Origin: Lactarius indigo
Taxonomy: Eukaryota > Basidiomycota > Agaricomycetes > Russulales > Russulaceae
DNA: 64,000 bases
Direction of reading: 5' to 3'
NCBI GenBank assembly: GCA_025766275.1
Contig: JAFKAC010000008.1
Coordinates: 434,001-498,000, forward strand
This document shows positions 16,048 to 27,676 of the stretch, in pieces. A program made the position numbers and the translations under genes. The notes under the pieces are model-generated. The model ran no database searches. It was not told the DNA's origin and was given only the letters and a program-made list of their open reading frames with translations. Each line of letters opens with the position of its first letter. The stretch's first letter is position 1.

Positions 16048-18676
16048 TCAGTGATGACCTTTCTTCGCCCTGTCGATATGCGCGCGCAGGCGTTTCTGCT
16101 TCTCCCGTAAGGACTGCTTCTTTTTACCTCTGACGCCTTTGCTACCCATGATCATCATTATCGGTTTGTTGCGCGCTTTCTCGCGGTTCGTCGAGCTACT
16201 CGCCGTCTCCTTCTTGCGCTTGCCCTTCAGCGAGCCGAATTTTTCCCGGCCCTCACGGCCGCGCGCTATGGAAGCCATACGCTCCTCGTAGTCCGCCTTT
16301 GCCTTCTTGCGCGGGCCGAGAATGTCGTTTTCCGAGACGAAAGTCGGGGCGTCGCCCGCGCCAGAAGAGGAGGCCGCCTTTTTGGCGGCTTCGAGAGACG
16401 CGAGTTTGCGCTTCGCAGTAGAGCCACCCCCGCTTTCAACCGCTTTGGTGGCGGCTTGTATTCTCAAGTCGTTGATCAATGCAAAATCGGCCGGAGTGAG
16501 AATCTGCAAAAAGATGTGTGTCGGGTTAAGTCGGGGATGGCAAGATGTGACAAACCTTCGTCGTCGCGAGCGTTGAGGTGCGGTTTGGGTCGGTGGAAGA
16601 CTCCTCATTTGCTGGGAGCTTGCCATCGCTTTTTTTGTCCTCGTCCTCGCTGTCGCTGACGCTGAGATGGTCTCCACCATCACTCTCGACATCGATCCAG
16701 CCGCCCGAGTCTGATGAATCATCCGACGACTCCGACTCTAGTTCCCATCCCTCCCAAGCATTCTCGTCATCTTCCTCTCCAATCGCTAGGTGGCCCGTCT
16801 TCCCCACGCGTTGTCCTTAAATGATCCTCGAGGAGCTATTCCGTAAATCAGTCCGCTTTGGTCAAAAAAAAAAAAAACGTATGAAAGGACATACTACAAG
16901 GCCTTCAATATCCACCGCGGGTTTCTCCGCGTACCCAAACGGAGTGGGCTGAAGTGCCCTGAGCCAAGCCCATGCTGGCGGTCTTTCCCCTCTCGCGTCG
17001 CTTGAGCATGCCAGGATTGACCTCGCGGTACAGTTGTAGCAAGCCACGCGCGGCACTCATGACACCCTTGTCCCTACTCTTCCCATAGGTAATTAGGTCA
17101 CCCAGTAAATCTTCCTCCATTGCCCACGGCTGGCGGCGGCATATCTCTCTAATCGCGTTGAGTCCAGCAGCCACCACTTCCGGTCCGACACCTGGATGCA
17201 CAAATTCATGAGCCAATTTGCGAACCGCAGGTGTAAGTGCGTCTGGCGGTGTAAGCGCGTGCACAGATTGTGCGAGCGCGGCGAGAATTGCCGGAGCACG
17301 CAATTGGTGATGTGTGAGAAACTTGAGTACGTATGTATAAAAACTGAGGACGGTCAAGCTGATGCAACGCGGTGACGCGGGCCAAGAGCTGCATGATAAG
17401 GATCTTGTGGTCGAGCGAAAAGCGAGCGTCATATTTTTGCAAGAGGTCATAGAGCTTTTCGCCAAAGGATTGAGGGTCGTGGAGTAGTTGGATGGCTGGG
17501 AAGTTTGGTGTGTTTCCGGCACCTTTGCGTTTGCGTTTCTAAGGGCTGACATTCAGTCAAGTTAGAGACGAGCCAGAGTCACTGTACTTTCGACGCGGTC
17601 TTGAGCACCTTGCGCATCTTTTTGTCGCCGCTGCGGGTCTTTTTTTTGACTTCACGTTTATGCTCGAGTGATTTGACGTCAACAGTCTGGAAACGGTCAT
17701 ATAAGTAAACGTCTTGTGATCTAGCAACATGAACCTACGTCGTCTTCGCTCTCGTCTTCGCCGTCTTCGTCTTCTTCGTCACCGCCAAGGAAGAAGTGCA
17801 GAGATACACTCTGGACTTTGGTGACAGGGTGAAAGCATCCCGTTGCAACAATGGCGACAGATTTGGCATCATCCCTGTGCTTGTTTTAGTTATAGATACC
17901 GGTGGTAAAGTTCCAGAAGAACGGACCATACACCTTTTTTCCAGAGCTCTCTTGTCAAAACGACTGCCCACATGGCCTCATCGCCGCTATCTGACGAACG
18001 CTCCGCGCCTGAGTTGTTCCTTAGCTTGCCCTTGTCCCCCAGCACCGTACCGCCCATTCCACGTTCGATCATTCCGAAGAGCATGGCTTGTACGGCGCGA
18101 TTAAGTTTGTGGTTCTTCGTGCGCTGGTTTGCCGTCTTGATGTCCGTGAGAATGGTTCTGCGGATGAACGCGCGCAAAGAAGAGGACGTCGTTCTAGGAA
18201 GAAGGGGGAATAAAGTTTTAAGGAGCCTGATCAACTGTCGCTCAGCTCTGTCCCTAGAAATAAACATAATTCTCCTTACTCAAAAGATGTGACGACGCCT
18301 TTATTCTTAAGCATGACCAAGTTCTGTATGAGGCTATGGCGAATATCTGGAGAGAGAGACCCATAGCTTTTCAAGAAGTAAGGAGGACAAGTGGAGACGG
18401 AAATCCGAGGTTTCAGTAGGATAAAACTGTGCAACCTGATGAAGAATTCGATGAAAATCCCGCATACATGAACGAAATCCCCTACTTGTGAGACGAAAGT
18501 GACCAACTCCCGGAAGTGATTGGCTTGCTCGGTGGGGTTGATCCTGAAAGATTTGACGTATAGAGTCAGTAATGATTCCATTGCTGCAAAAACTCCTCTC
18601 TGTACGAGATAGGATCACGCTTGATGAGGTTCTGAAGTTGTGGGAGGTTGGAAGTGCGCATATGCCCGCGTACCAT
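16048..18676 (-). CDS. SDA1: Sda1, 60S ribosome biogenesis factor, with about six apparent +1 frame breaks
   Basis: Sda1 is a nucleolar and nuclear protein required for 60S pre-ribosome maturation and export, and in yeast for G1 progression. The ATG at 18676 starts [20 protein letters not shown]. Then [108 protein letters not shown], a highly acidic tract, [37 protein letters not shown], and [18 protein letters not shown]. The basic C-terminus ([16 protein letters not shown]) ends at 16048. Frame breaks, each one extra base, lie near 18569, 18546, 18366, 17352, 16961 and in 16785-16815. The start is only 119 bases from divergent CAF40. The gene is identifiable beyond doubt, but its coding integrity in this sequence is not. 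Confidence 0.9.
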
Positions 18677-18795
18677 GATGCCCGCCGAGCTAGTTGCAGC
18701 AATACCAGAACACCCGACTGAGACGGTGACTAGCACGTGATGCTGTGGATTGAGAGTCTTGTTGTGCTCGCGCCAGCCCGAGCCTGGTGCCAGCG
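18677..18795. promoter_or_regulatory. 119-base shared promoter of SDA1 and CAF40
   Basis: The two start codons point away from each other with 119 bases between them, so any promoter elements must be shared or overlapping. I see no clear TATA box. This is an inference from spacing. Confidence 0.5.
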
Positions 18796-20001
18796 ATGGA
18801 CTACAACGCCTATCAACGTTCACTATACACAGAAACACCATCCACTATCGCACACCCAACTCCTCATCCACCCGTTCCTCAATTCATCAGCGATGCTCAT
18901 GCCCTTCCCCACGGAATGAGCCCTGGCTTGCCCGTCACCAACGACGAGAGCAACATCTACGCGCTCGTCATAGATCTCATGGACCCCGAAACTCGAGAGG
19001 CCGCCCTTCTCGAGCTCTCTAAAAAGCGCGAGCAGTACGACGATCTCGCCCTCGTCCTATGGCACGCTTTTGGTCCGTCGCCGCGTCACCCTTTACCACC
19101 GTCGTTGTTTTACTCTGTGTGCCTAGGTATCATGCCAGCTCTCCTCCAGGAGATCGTGTCGGTCTATCCCATGCTCTCTCCGCCCAACCTCACCGCGCAT
19201 GTGTCTAACCGCGTCTGCAACGCTCTCGCTCTCCTTCAATGCGTCGCATCCCATCCCGAGACAAGACAACTCTTCTTGAACGGTAATTACCTACCCCCTT
19301 CCCGCTCTGCCCACTTTTTGCCTGGCTATGACTGAACACCACATAATAGCGCACATACCCCTCTTTCTTTATCCTTTCTTGAATACGACTTCCAAAACGC
19401 GTCCCTTTGAATACCTTCGTCTCACCTCCCTTGGCGTCATAGGCGCCCTTGTCAAGGTAGGCCTTTTATTGCCTCTCTGATCCGTTTCTGACTTGTCGTT
19501 TCCCTCCTTACCCTCCAGCAAAACGACAACAACACGGTCATACATTTCCTCCTTTCAACCGAGATCATCCCGCTCTGTCTCCGCATCATGGAGACGGGCT
19601 CCGAACTCTCCAAGACGGTCGCCATCTTCATCGTCCAGAAGATCCTGCTCGACGAAACGGGGCTGACCTATATTTGCCACACTTACGAGCGCTTCTTCGC
19701 TGTTGGCACCGTCCTCAGCAACATGGTCAACCAGCTCGTCGAGACGCAGGCGGTTCGGTTGCTCAAACACGTCGTCCGCTGTTACCTCCGGTTGAGTGAT
19801 AATCCGCGGGCGCGCGAGGCGCTGCGGGCGTGCCTCCCAGAGCCCCTCCGTGACAACACATTCGCCGCCCTTCTTCAGGTGAGCTCTCTGCCCCTGAATT
19901 TATCGTTGGCTTACAACAAACGCGGCATCATGCGAACTCAGGGTGACATGGTGACCAAGCGCTGTCTCACCACGCTCCTAAACAATCTCAACGATCAATA
20001 A
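18796..20001 (+). CDS. CAF40: CCR4-NOT subunit Caf40/CNOT9 (Rcd1 family)
   Basis: Caf40/CNOT9 is the armadillo-repeat subunit of the CCR4-NOT deadenylase that binds tryptophan-containing partners. After a proline-rich N-terminus (start ATG at 18796) the Rcd1 domain begins at [20 protein letters not shown], then [126 protein letters not shown]. It ends with [14 protein letters not shown] and [12 protein letters not shown]. Five exons splice in frame with GT-AG introns and there is no frame damage. A T run at 20135-20150 lies in the 3' flank. Convergent with MSC2. Confidence 0.94.
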
Positions 20002-20311
20002 TCCCCCTTCGACTGTCTTTCTGGTAGTACTTGTATCATCCATCTCCGTTTGTCGTGTCTCCCTCGTATCTCATACACGTAACCCACGCGTATTCGCAAC
20101 TGTACTCACTACCATACCCGCGCCGCCTTCGCTCTTTTTTTTTTTTTTTTGCTTTGGAATCCAATATTTGCCATCACGGGGACGATGTATTAAACTACAC
20201 TTTCCTATGTAACGAACGAACGGAGTAAATCGAAAGAGAATAGAGTTGTCTACGAATGAGGGAGGGTGCTCTGAGTTCATCCAATTGAACACAGCGCGAT
20301 ATTATCGCCCG
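20002..20311. other. Intergenic region with a T16 run, between convergent CAF40 and MSC2
   Basis: The 310 bases hold a run of 16 T at 20135-20150 and no recognisable gene. It is likely 3' UTR of both neighbours. Confidence 0.45.
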
Positions 20312-23300
20312 AATAAGTTTCGCCCCGCCGCACTTCCGGTTGCGGTCTCTACCTGAATAGTGAGTTCCTCGAGCCCAGGTATACGCGCCCGCAGAAGTGT
20401 GTCGACACGCTCGACGACTCCAGTTCAGATCGTAATCTTTCTGCGGCGTCGGTGGTGCAAGCTGCACATGCAAGCGAGCCAATCAGGCTGCTCGAGTCCT
20501 TGGGCCAAAACTGCGGGTTCCTGTACGAAGCGAGTCCCTCGACCGAAGCAAGCTGTTGCCGCCCCCAGTGAGAACGGAAGATAAACAAGTCGGGGGACGA
20601 CGAAAGAACGTACCTCGCCCAGAGCATCCGCGATGCCGTCCCCGCGCTGCGCGACGTCCAACGCGAGCACCTTTCCCGTGTCGATGACGAGCGGGATCAC
20701 GCTAGCTGCGATCAGTAGCGCGATGAAGATCGAGGCGATTGGGTCGAAACCCGTCCAGCCGTAGAACTGGATGAGCAACGTCGATACGATGACTCCCACA
20801 GAGCCTAGCGTGTCCTATCCCCGGCCGACTCCGTCAGCTACGTGATGACATAAGTGAGAGAGGACACTTGCCGCCATGACATGCAGAAACAGGCCGCGCA
20901 TGTTATGACTATGCCCATGAGAGTGCCCGCTTCCATGCACGTGCGAGTGGTCGTGCAAGTTGGGTGTGTGACCATGGTGATGCGTGTGTTGGTGGGACGC
21001 AAAGTGTTCATCCACGCCGAATTGATAGCTAGGCGTCATAGGCGATGGTTCGACCCCTTCCAGATGCAATGCACCAAGACGTGAGGCGTCGTGTATCTGT
21101 AATGATGGCGCGCGGCGGTTATGTGTCCGATGTCCATTCACTTTCGGCGCTAGAGAGGGTGTAGTCTGGGAGTGTGGTATAGGAGGAGCGGAAGGAGGGG
21201 GTGCGAGTGGAGGGACGGTGGCCACAGAGGCAGAACGAGTATGAACGCGAGATGACGGCACGCCGGGAGTATCGCCACCAAAAAGACCATTTGGACGAGA
21301 CCGGGTTTGCGGATGCAGGTGTAGAGCGACTTCCGGGCGTAGCGTCTGTGAGTGCGAGTTTACGTCAGGGTGAGGCGACAAGACTGGCGGGTGGGGACGA
21401 ATGTAAGTGCGAGTGAGAATGTGACGAGGTATGTGTATGGTCGTGTTCGTGGTCCTCGCACTCATCTTCGTGATCCGAGTCAGCGGGATGCTCCACGATC
21501 GTCGGAGAGAGTGGGTCCTACAACAACGAAAGTTAATCAACTATCGGGCCCTGCAGATAATAATGGTACGTACATGACAGTGTGAGTGATCATGCTCGTG
21601 CCGAGAGTCCTCACCATGATCATGACAATGCACTGATGAATGGCCGTGTACGTGACCATGAGCATCATGAACGTGGTCGTGGTCATGACTGTGGCCATGA
21701 TCGTGCCCATGTTGATGTCCGTGGCTGTGAGAATGACCATGATGCGCGTGACCACCCATTGCCACCATGCCAAAGAGATTGATGCCCAGTCCTACAGCGC
21801 TAACCAAAAGAAGCTGATTAGTGTTCATTTCCGGTGGATCCAGACTGAGAAAAGGGTGGGTTAGAGTTAAGAGATGTTCCCCATAATGATATTGGACACG
21901 AAGCTTACAGGCGCTGAATGCCTTCGAATATGATGAATATCGAGATAAGAATAAGAAATATGCCGTTTGCAAAACCCGAGAGTGTCTCAATTCTTCCATA
22001 CCTAATAATTATGAAATGAAATTTCGGATCAGTGCAAGGAACCGCGGGAAGGAACTGACCCGTATGTGAACCTCTCATTGGGTGGCCAAGTTGCCATGAT
22101 CGACGCAAAGAGACCCACACCAATAGCCATGCAATCAAAGCCCATGTGGATGGCTACATGGCTCAAATATTAACCAGTGACAGAACGGCAACTGTGACCC
22201 ACACACCATCGGATATTAGACCCAGACTATTTGTCCAAATACCATATAACATTTGTATCATCATGTAAGTCAGATTGAGCATAAGGAAATAGAAGATTTT
22301 TCGCGACTCTGGGTTCGACATTATGGTATTGAGATGAGCGCGAGCGACCTGTGTCGTCGGAACATGCGTGAGGCCTTCGGGAAACTGTAACCTCTTCGGA
22401 TATCCGCCTGTAGGGGCTCTGAGTCCAGAATACTTCCATAGAAATGACTGTGACCGACCGTATGATAGAAATATCCCCATTAAAATCTCCGTCGTGGTGG
22501 GTAAACGGGAGAACCACATGGACCCAAAAGCGATTGTCGCAAGGAATGCAGAGGCCGAAGACAGCATGTAGTACTGAGGAGTGGCGGCGACAGGCGCATC
22601 GAAAGAGCTGCGCCCGTGGTGAGAAGAATACGCTAACCAGAGGGATGGCCAGAAGAGAAAACAGCGAAACGGCTGGTGATGGCGGCACGTTCGTCTACAG
22701 GAACTACGCATTAAGCTAGCTCTGTGCACATGATAGGCGCAATCCACCCACCAATAGTTCTCTAGTGGTGTAGGCAATCAGACCGACGGCAGCCGCGCCA
22801 ACAGTGCAGCACACCGATATATACTTGGAGCCAATGACAGGTACCAACGAAGATCTGAAATGCTCGAAGGCGCCTGTCGAAAGGACGTGCAGAAGGAGGG
22901 CTAGATATCCTGGGAGCGTCTCTCGGACATCATTAATGGTGTAGCTGGCATCGGACACGAAAGAGACGACAAGGCCAAGGACTATCGGCGCAAAACGCAC
23001 GGTCTGTACGTATGAACATCGTCAATTGATAAAGCAATATGAAATAAAATGCTCACCAAGGTGGCACTAGACAGAGTCTTCGCCCACACTAATGATAAGT
23101 GCGAGAAAACGACGACTCTACGGATTTGTGGAATTAAGGAGAATCACGTGCGACGAGTGTGAACGCACTGAGTAGCCGAGAGCTGCGTCAACGCAAAGAG
23201 GAGACTGCCTTGCTGGAGAAAATGCGCCACTGAAGCTACGAAAAGGAGGGACAACTTGACTACATGAACCACGGTGTTCTGGGTGGAACGGTAAAACAAG

Positions 23301-23641
23301 TGCGCACCTTTGCTGACGACGCAGCTGCCTAAAGCTTTCTGTGCATTTCCCGACGCCGTCTCTCTCAGAACCAGACCGAGGGCACCGCACGCGAAGACAC
23401 GCATCACGACCCAGAATGCGCCTACGTTCTGGGATAGGAGCCATTCCTTGACTGTCCAAAGCGAAACGACGAGCAGTGCATTCGAAAAGACGATGTCAGT
23501 GACAACACGTCCAGACACCCTAGTATTGTGACGTATGAAGTCATTGTCGGATACCAGTGATGCGCATACTCACGAGTTTGAGAGCACCGTCCTTGGATTG
23601 AGGGTGACCTTCTTGCGCGTTCTTGCGTCTGTGAAATCCAT
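20312..23641 (-). CDS. MSC2: Msc2-like zinc transporter (cation diffusion facilitator)
   Basis: Msc2 belongs to the CDF/ZnT family and brings zinc into the ER and secretory pathway. In yeast it works with Zrg17. A long N-terminal multi-helix region is seen ([50 protein letters not shown]). The CDF core follows: [93 protein letters not shown] very long histidine-rich loop comes next (about 21590-21735 and 20885-20990), then [15 protein letters not shown], and a C-terminal domain ending GLEELTIQV near 20340. The GC-AG intron 20815-20871 interrupts HVMA and DTLGS. Four apparent +1 insertions lie near 22615, 21393, 20471 and 20408. The start at 23641 is tentative, because the frame stays open about 45 codons upstream. 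Confidence 0.87.
20815..20871 (-). other. GC-AG intron in MSC2
   Basis: GLFLHVMA is followed by 57 bases beginning gcaagt and ending gatag, after which [11 protein letters not shown] continues in phase 0. GCAAGT is the typical donor of the GC-AG class. No GT donor nearby keeps the frame. Confidence 0.75.
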
Positions 23642-23904
23642 GACAAGGTACCAGACCTTGAATTCTGGGCGCCGACTCTCACCAAACGTCAATCTCACGG
23701 GGCTGAATGTGCTTATGTCATCCCTCCACCAACACTCCCGAGTCAGAACAACACGGTCATATTTTACTTAACAATTGACAATGAGCTACAACATAATGAC
23801 GACAGCGAACTTCGACAACCTTCGAGAGCGGACACCACAAAGAGGGGGAGGGAAAGTGTCCAGACACGAGTTGATAAGAAAACTATGCTATGTACCACCT
23901 ACCT

Positions 23905-26900
23905 TCAAACTTGATTGAACTGAGCGACAAGCTCACTCCATGCCATGTTGGGGTCCGTTCCAGGGCTGTAATCCGAGTTGACCTGCATCCCCCTGGAAGG
24001 TTGTGGGGGAGGCATAGGCGGTGGTTGTACCGCAGCCAGATACGATTCTGCCCTCAAAGAAGCTGCGTAGTCAAAGCCCATGGCGCCAGGGGATGTTGGC
24101 ATGTAAGTAGCCGATGGTCCCCCATGCATCCCATTGTACGGATATTCCGTTGCTTGTTGATGTTGCCAGTACTGGGTATTGTTATAGCCCATTCGAGGAC
24201 CTGGGTGGGCTTGGTGTTCAATGGGTATATGACTATGAGCCTGGGAAGTTTGGGGTTGACTGTGCGTATGTGCGTGGTGCGCCTGCGCTACTGGTTGGGG
24301 TGTTGGGTGTTGCTGATACTGATGGTGGTGGTGATTGTGATTGTGGTGATAATCATACGGCTGCCACGCAACTGGTTGGTTGGCCTGGACAGCAGGTGTG
24401 GAAAGTGCCAGCGCATTCGCTTGAGGTGGGGTGGAGAGTTGTGAGGGATATAACGCGGGAAGAATATTTGAAACAGCTGGAGAGCTGCGTGGGCTAGCAG
24501 AAGCCGTCGTTGGAGATGATGCGGTTGAAGACGAAGCCTTCCGTGGAACGAGGCGGGTTTTCCCTCCAAGAGTAGCCAGCTCTTCATCCTCTCGTTTCAC
24601 ATCCCCTTCGTATTCTGGTGTCATACCTGGAGACTGGGGATCCTTCCTAGACTGTAGCTCAGACATGGTTGCAATGGCGCGCTCCCTTTGCTTCCGCAGC
24701 ACGGGCTACCGAAACGCAAGTATTAAGTTGGGAATGTTCAAGAACCCCTTGAGACGTACTAAAACTTTGACAGCCCTAGAATTCTGTGACACTTCCTCAA
24801 AGAGCCGAAGTGCAGAATCCAGGTGTAATAGGGCTGAACGAGCCAGTGCCATCTTCGGGCACTTAATTGGAATAGAGCCCAACACGATCTAAGACGATAT
24901 ATCAGACACTGAAAAACGCATCTGCGGGGGTTCTCTCACCGCGCAAGAGAACACGTGAGTGAACAAGAACCACATTCGTTCCGTCAAGATAGGTTGTTGA
25001 GAAAACAAGCTTTTGATCAAACCAACAAAAGAGCATGCACTGTTATACACCGCCAACACAGAGGGGGCATACTTGCTACCAAGAGGGTCGTCGGGGCTAT
25101 CCTCTATTGCGCGCGCAAAAAATCCACGGTGCATGTAAAACAAGGCTTTCTAGTGTAAGTATGCATCATACTCTCCAAGTCGGCACCGACTTACTCATCT
25201 CTCTAATTGCAAAGCCAATGTACCGCTGAAGGGTGAGATAAACAGGAACTCCTTCAGGATCTGCCATGGGTCCGCCAAAGCCCGGAACTTGGAGAGAAGG
25301 GGGCGTATAAAAATCCCGCACTTTCCGGTCCAATTGCTGAAGAACCTTGTAATTTGGAGTGCGAGCGCCAAACACCTGGTCGTGGACTACACTCATACAC
25401 TGAGAAGAAAACCGGTACTTCCACAATTGGACTCAAGCGACACAAGTCAGCATGTGATCGACTCATAGGCACAAGGAAGCCTCACAGCTCATTTCCTCTT
25501 CACCGCTCTCATCTCTAGTAGATTCTTGAGGCATTTGGGTATCTATATGGAGTACAGAGAACGATGGAGGACGCCCGTATGTCAGACTCTGCCGTGCCAA
25601 TGGGATAAGTACGGAATGACAGCAAAGCAAACGTCTAAACGACCGTACCTGCCACGAGTCATAGGTATATATCTCCCAGAAGAGTGACCGACGCCGATAG
25701 GTTTCCTCCAGGCCTAGATTCCATCTACCGCTATCCCGGTCTGTGAGACGCAGTCAGCCACCGTTGTGGTGTGAGAATAATTGGGTGGCGACGCACGAAG
25801 ACCGCACTAATCGAGAGGTCATTAGCCACAAAGGTACAGGTAGTGCGACAAGGACGGGTTGCTTACGCTGTGCGCCAACTTTACAACCAGGCCCATAAGC
25901 GCCCATCGGGGACCATCGATATCGGAAAGGAACATATAATGGGACATAAGTAACTGTACATGGGGTTAGAACTTGACCAACGGGGCAAACACGAACACAT
26001 GCCAAAGCTTGGATGGCAGGGATCGACTGTTCCTCAAATATCGGGTCTACAGACAAAGCGGCACGTCCAAGCTGGTAATAATGGCTCGCGTCATATGAAT
26101 GAGGTGGCGCGTCCAAGTCAAGCAACGCTCCAATAGCAAGCATCATATAAACCACGGCGATCCGATGTGATTGAATTCGGTCGTGATCGGGTCCGGCATC
26201 AGGGTCAAAAACGCGGCTATATATGGAGCCGTAGAAGTCATTCTGCTCGATTGGTGTGTACCTGTACAACGGGTCAAGAGGTGCGTTACCAATCAGCGAC
26301 GTTCTTACATCCAAGAAGCGTGGCGCCAGTATATGTCGAGCTGCCTACGGATGGTGTTCGCGTCGGGCAGGCTGTTTAGAAGCATGGCGCGGACGTCTTC
26401 AATATTACCGGCGACATTCGAAGCAAAGGGAAATGCATGGCTCCTCCAGGGCAGGGAATTCGGCATCGGGAGCTCAACGGAGGTTGGTGACATGATGTCG
26501 TCTTCGTCTTCGCTGCCTACCTCGTTCTGGAAGCTGTGTGTTAAGCTCGTGTGGTTCCCCGATGAGGACGGCATCTGACCTGTAGTAGGTACTTCGAAGA
26601 ATGTGTCAATCACCAAGCGCGGACAGACTCACAAGAAAAAACCTACGTATGAGTTGGCGGTCTGGCCATAAAAAGTCGTGCGACCGTTGTCAGAGATCGA
26701 CCTAGAGGTGAGAATAAGAAATAAAGGTAGAGCTTAACGTTCTTTCCACGCTCACAGAGATCCAACAGCGTCGATAGCCTCCGCGGTCTCGGCTTCCGGT
26801 GGCGATGGCATCTCGTTCCGAGATTCCCGTTCCAGGGGACGTTTGATTTGCAATAGCTCATCAGACAAAAGAGGATGTCTTTCGTTGTTATAAACAGCAT

Positions 26901-27413
26901 ATGCTTCGGCCAAAGCGTCCTCGAGCTGTCTGACGCGGTTGGACAGGACACCAATCTTGTCATGAAGGACCTCTGTGTTGGCGAGGATGAAACTGCGACA
27001 GGTTCGTTTACGTGACAAACAAAAAAATTTCAAGGAGAAGAAAAATACCGGTTCCCCTTGCCAGTGGTGAGGGATCCTACGCTCGTTGTGAGTGACGAGA
27101 CGCGCGCCACGCCTGGGCACTCACCTTTGGGGCAGATTGCAGCGCAGCCTTTCTTCACGCAGCTAGCGCAAGGAAATACACGGCTACATCTAGAGAACGA
27201 GACTTGGTTGTGGTAAGAGACAAATTGAGGTCGGAGTGCAAACCTCAATTTGAGCCTTGTGCAAATGATACGATCAGCTAGAGCAAACGAGAGGCGGGAA
27301 AACCCAACAAACCTTCTACATTCGGCACAAGACAGGGCATTGTTTCGACGGCGTTGTTTCGAGGATGGCGAGTTTTGGTTAGGATCTAGAGGGGGTATGA
27401 AGGGAGAAGCCAT
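23905..27413 (-). CDS. Zn(II)2Cys6 fungal-specific transcription factor A
   Basis: The ATG at 27413 opens an N-terminal zinc cluster, CAECRRLKLRC then CASC and CAAIC, split by introns, followed by the SLTTGKGNR motif and a coiled-coil (EVLHDKIGVLSNRVRQLEDA). The middle region matches the fungal-specific transcription factor domain: VVYMMLAIGALLDLD, YYQLGRAALS, CGLHRDSGRWNL, FWEIYTYDSWQSLTYGRPPS, FYMHRGFFARAI, ERMWFLFTHVFSCA. The C-terminus is rich in proline, histidine and glutamine and ends AQFNQV at 23905. Such proteins bind DNA and activate metabolic genes, but the target is not predictable. Every splice I tried kept frame, with no indels. The donor after AIQAL appears to be GC (25954-26002). 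It is a clear paralogue of the factor at 38981. Confidence 0.9.
25954..26002 (-). other. Probable GC-AG intron in transcription factor A
   Basis: The exon ends AIQAL and the next begins LLMSHYMFL. The 49-base intron begins gcatgt and ends tacag. The paralogue at 38981 has a GT donor (gtaagt) at exactly the same codon. An alternative GT donor six bases downstream would add two residues and stay in frame, so this case is less certain than the others. Confidence 0.55.
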
Positions 27414-27676
27414 GGGGGATGCAGAATAAGAGGCGCATGTAACCCGCCTTGATCAAGCTGGGAAGAACCATACCCGAAACAAGGCACGTACGTTTCACTA
27501 TGACGAACCCGAATTACTGTACATGCACATCTATTTCATTAAATCATCCTCGTTCATCTCTAGAGAATATTTTATAATCCATATTCCAGTCGTTCCGTTC
27601 GTACGATGATGCATGATGTCATAAGAAAATAACAAAAATGTGGGAGAGAAAAGAAGAAAAACACAAAACTCCTTCG

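Noticed and set aside
23642..23775. In-frame extension upstream of the MSC2 start (VRLTFGESRRPEFKVWYLV)
   Set aside because: It looks protein-like but has no start codon in frame and no matching upstream exon. I kept the first ATG at 23641, with the note that the true start may be further upstream.
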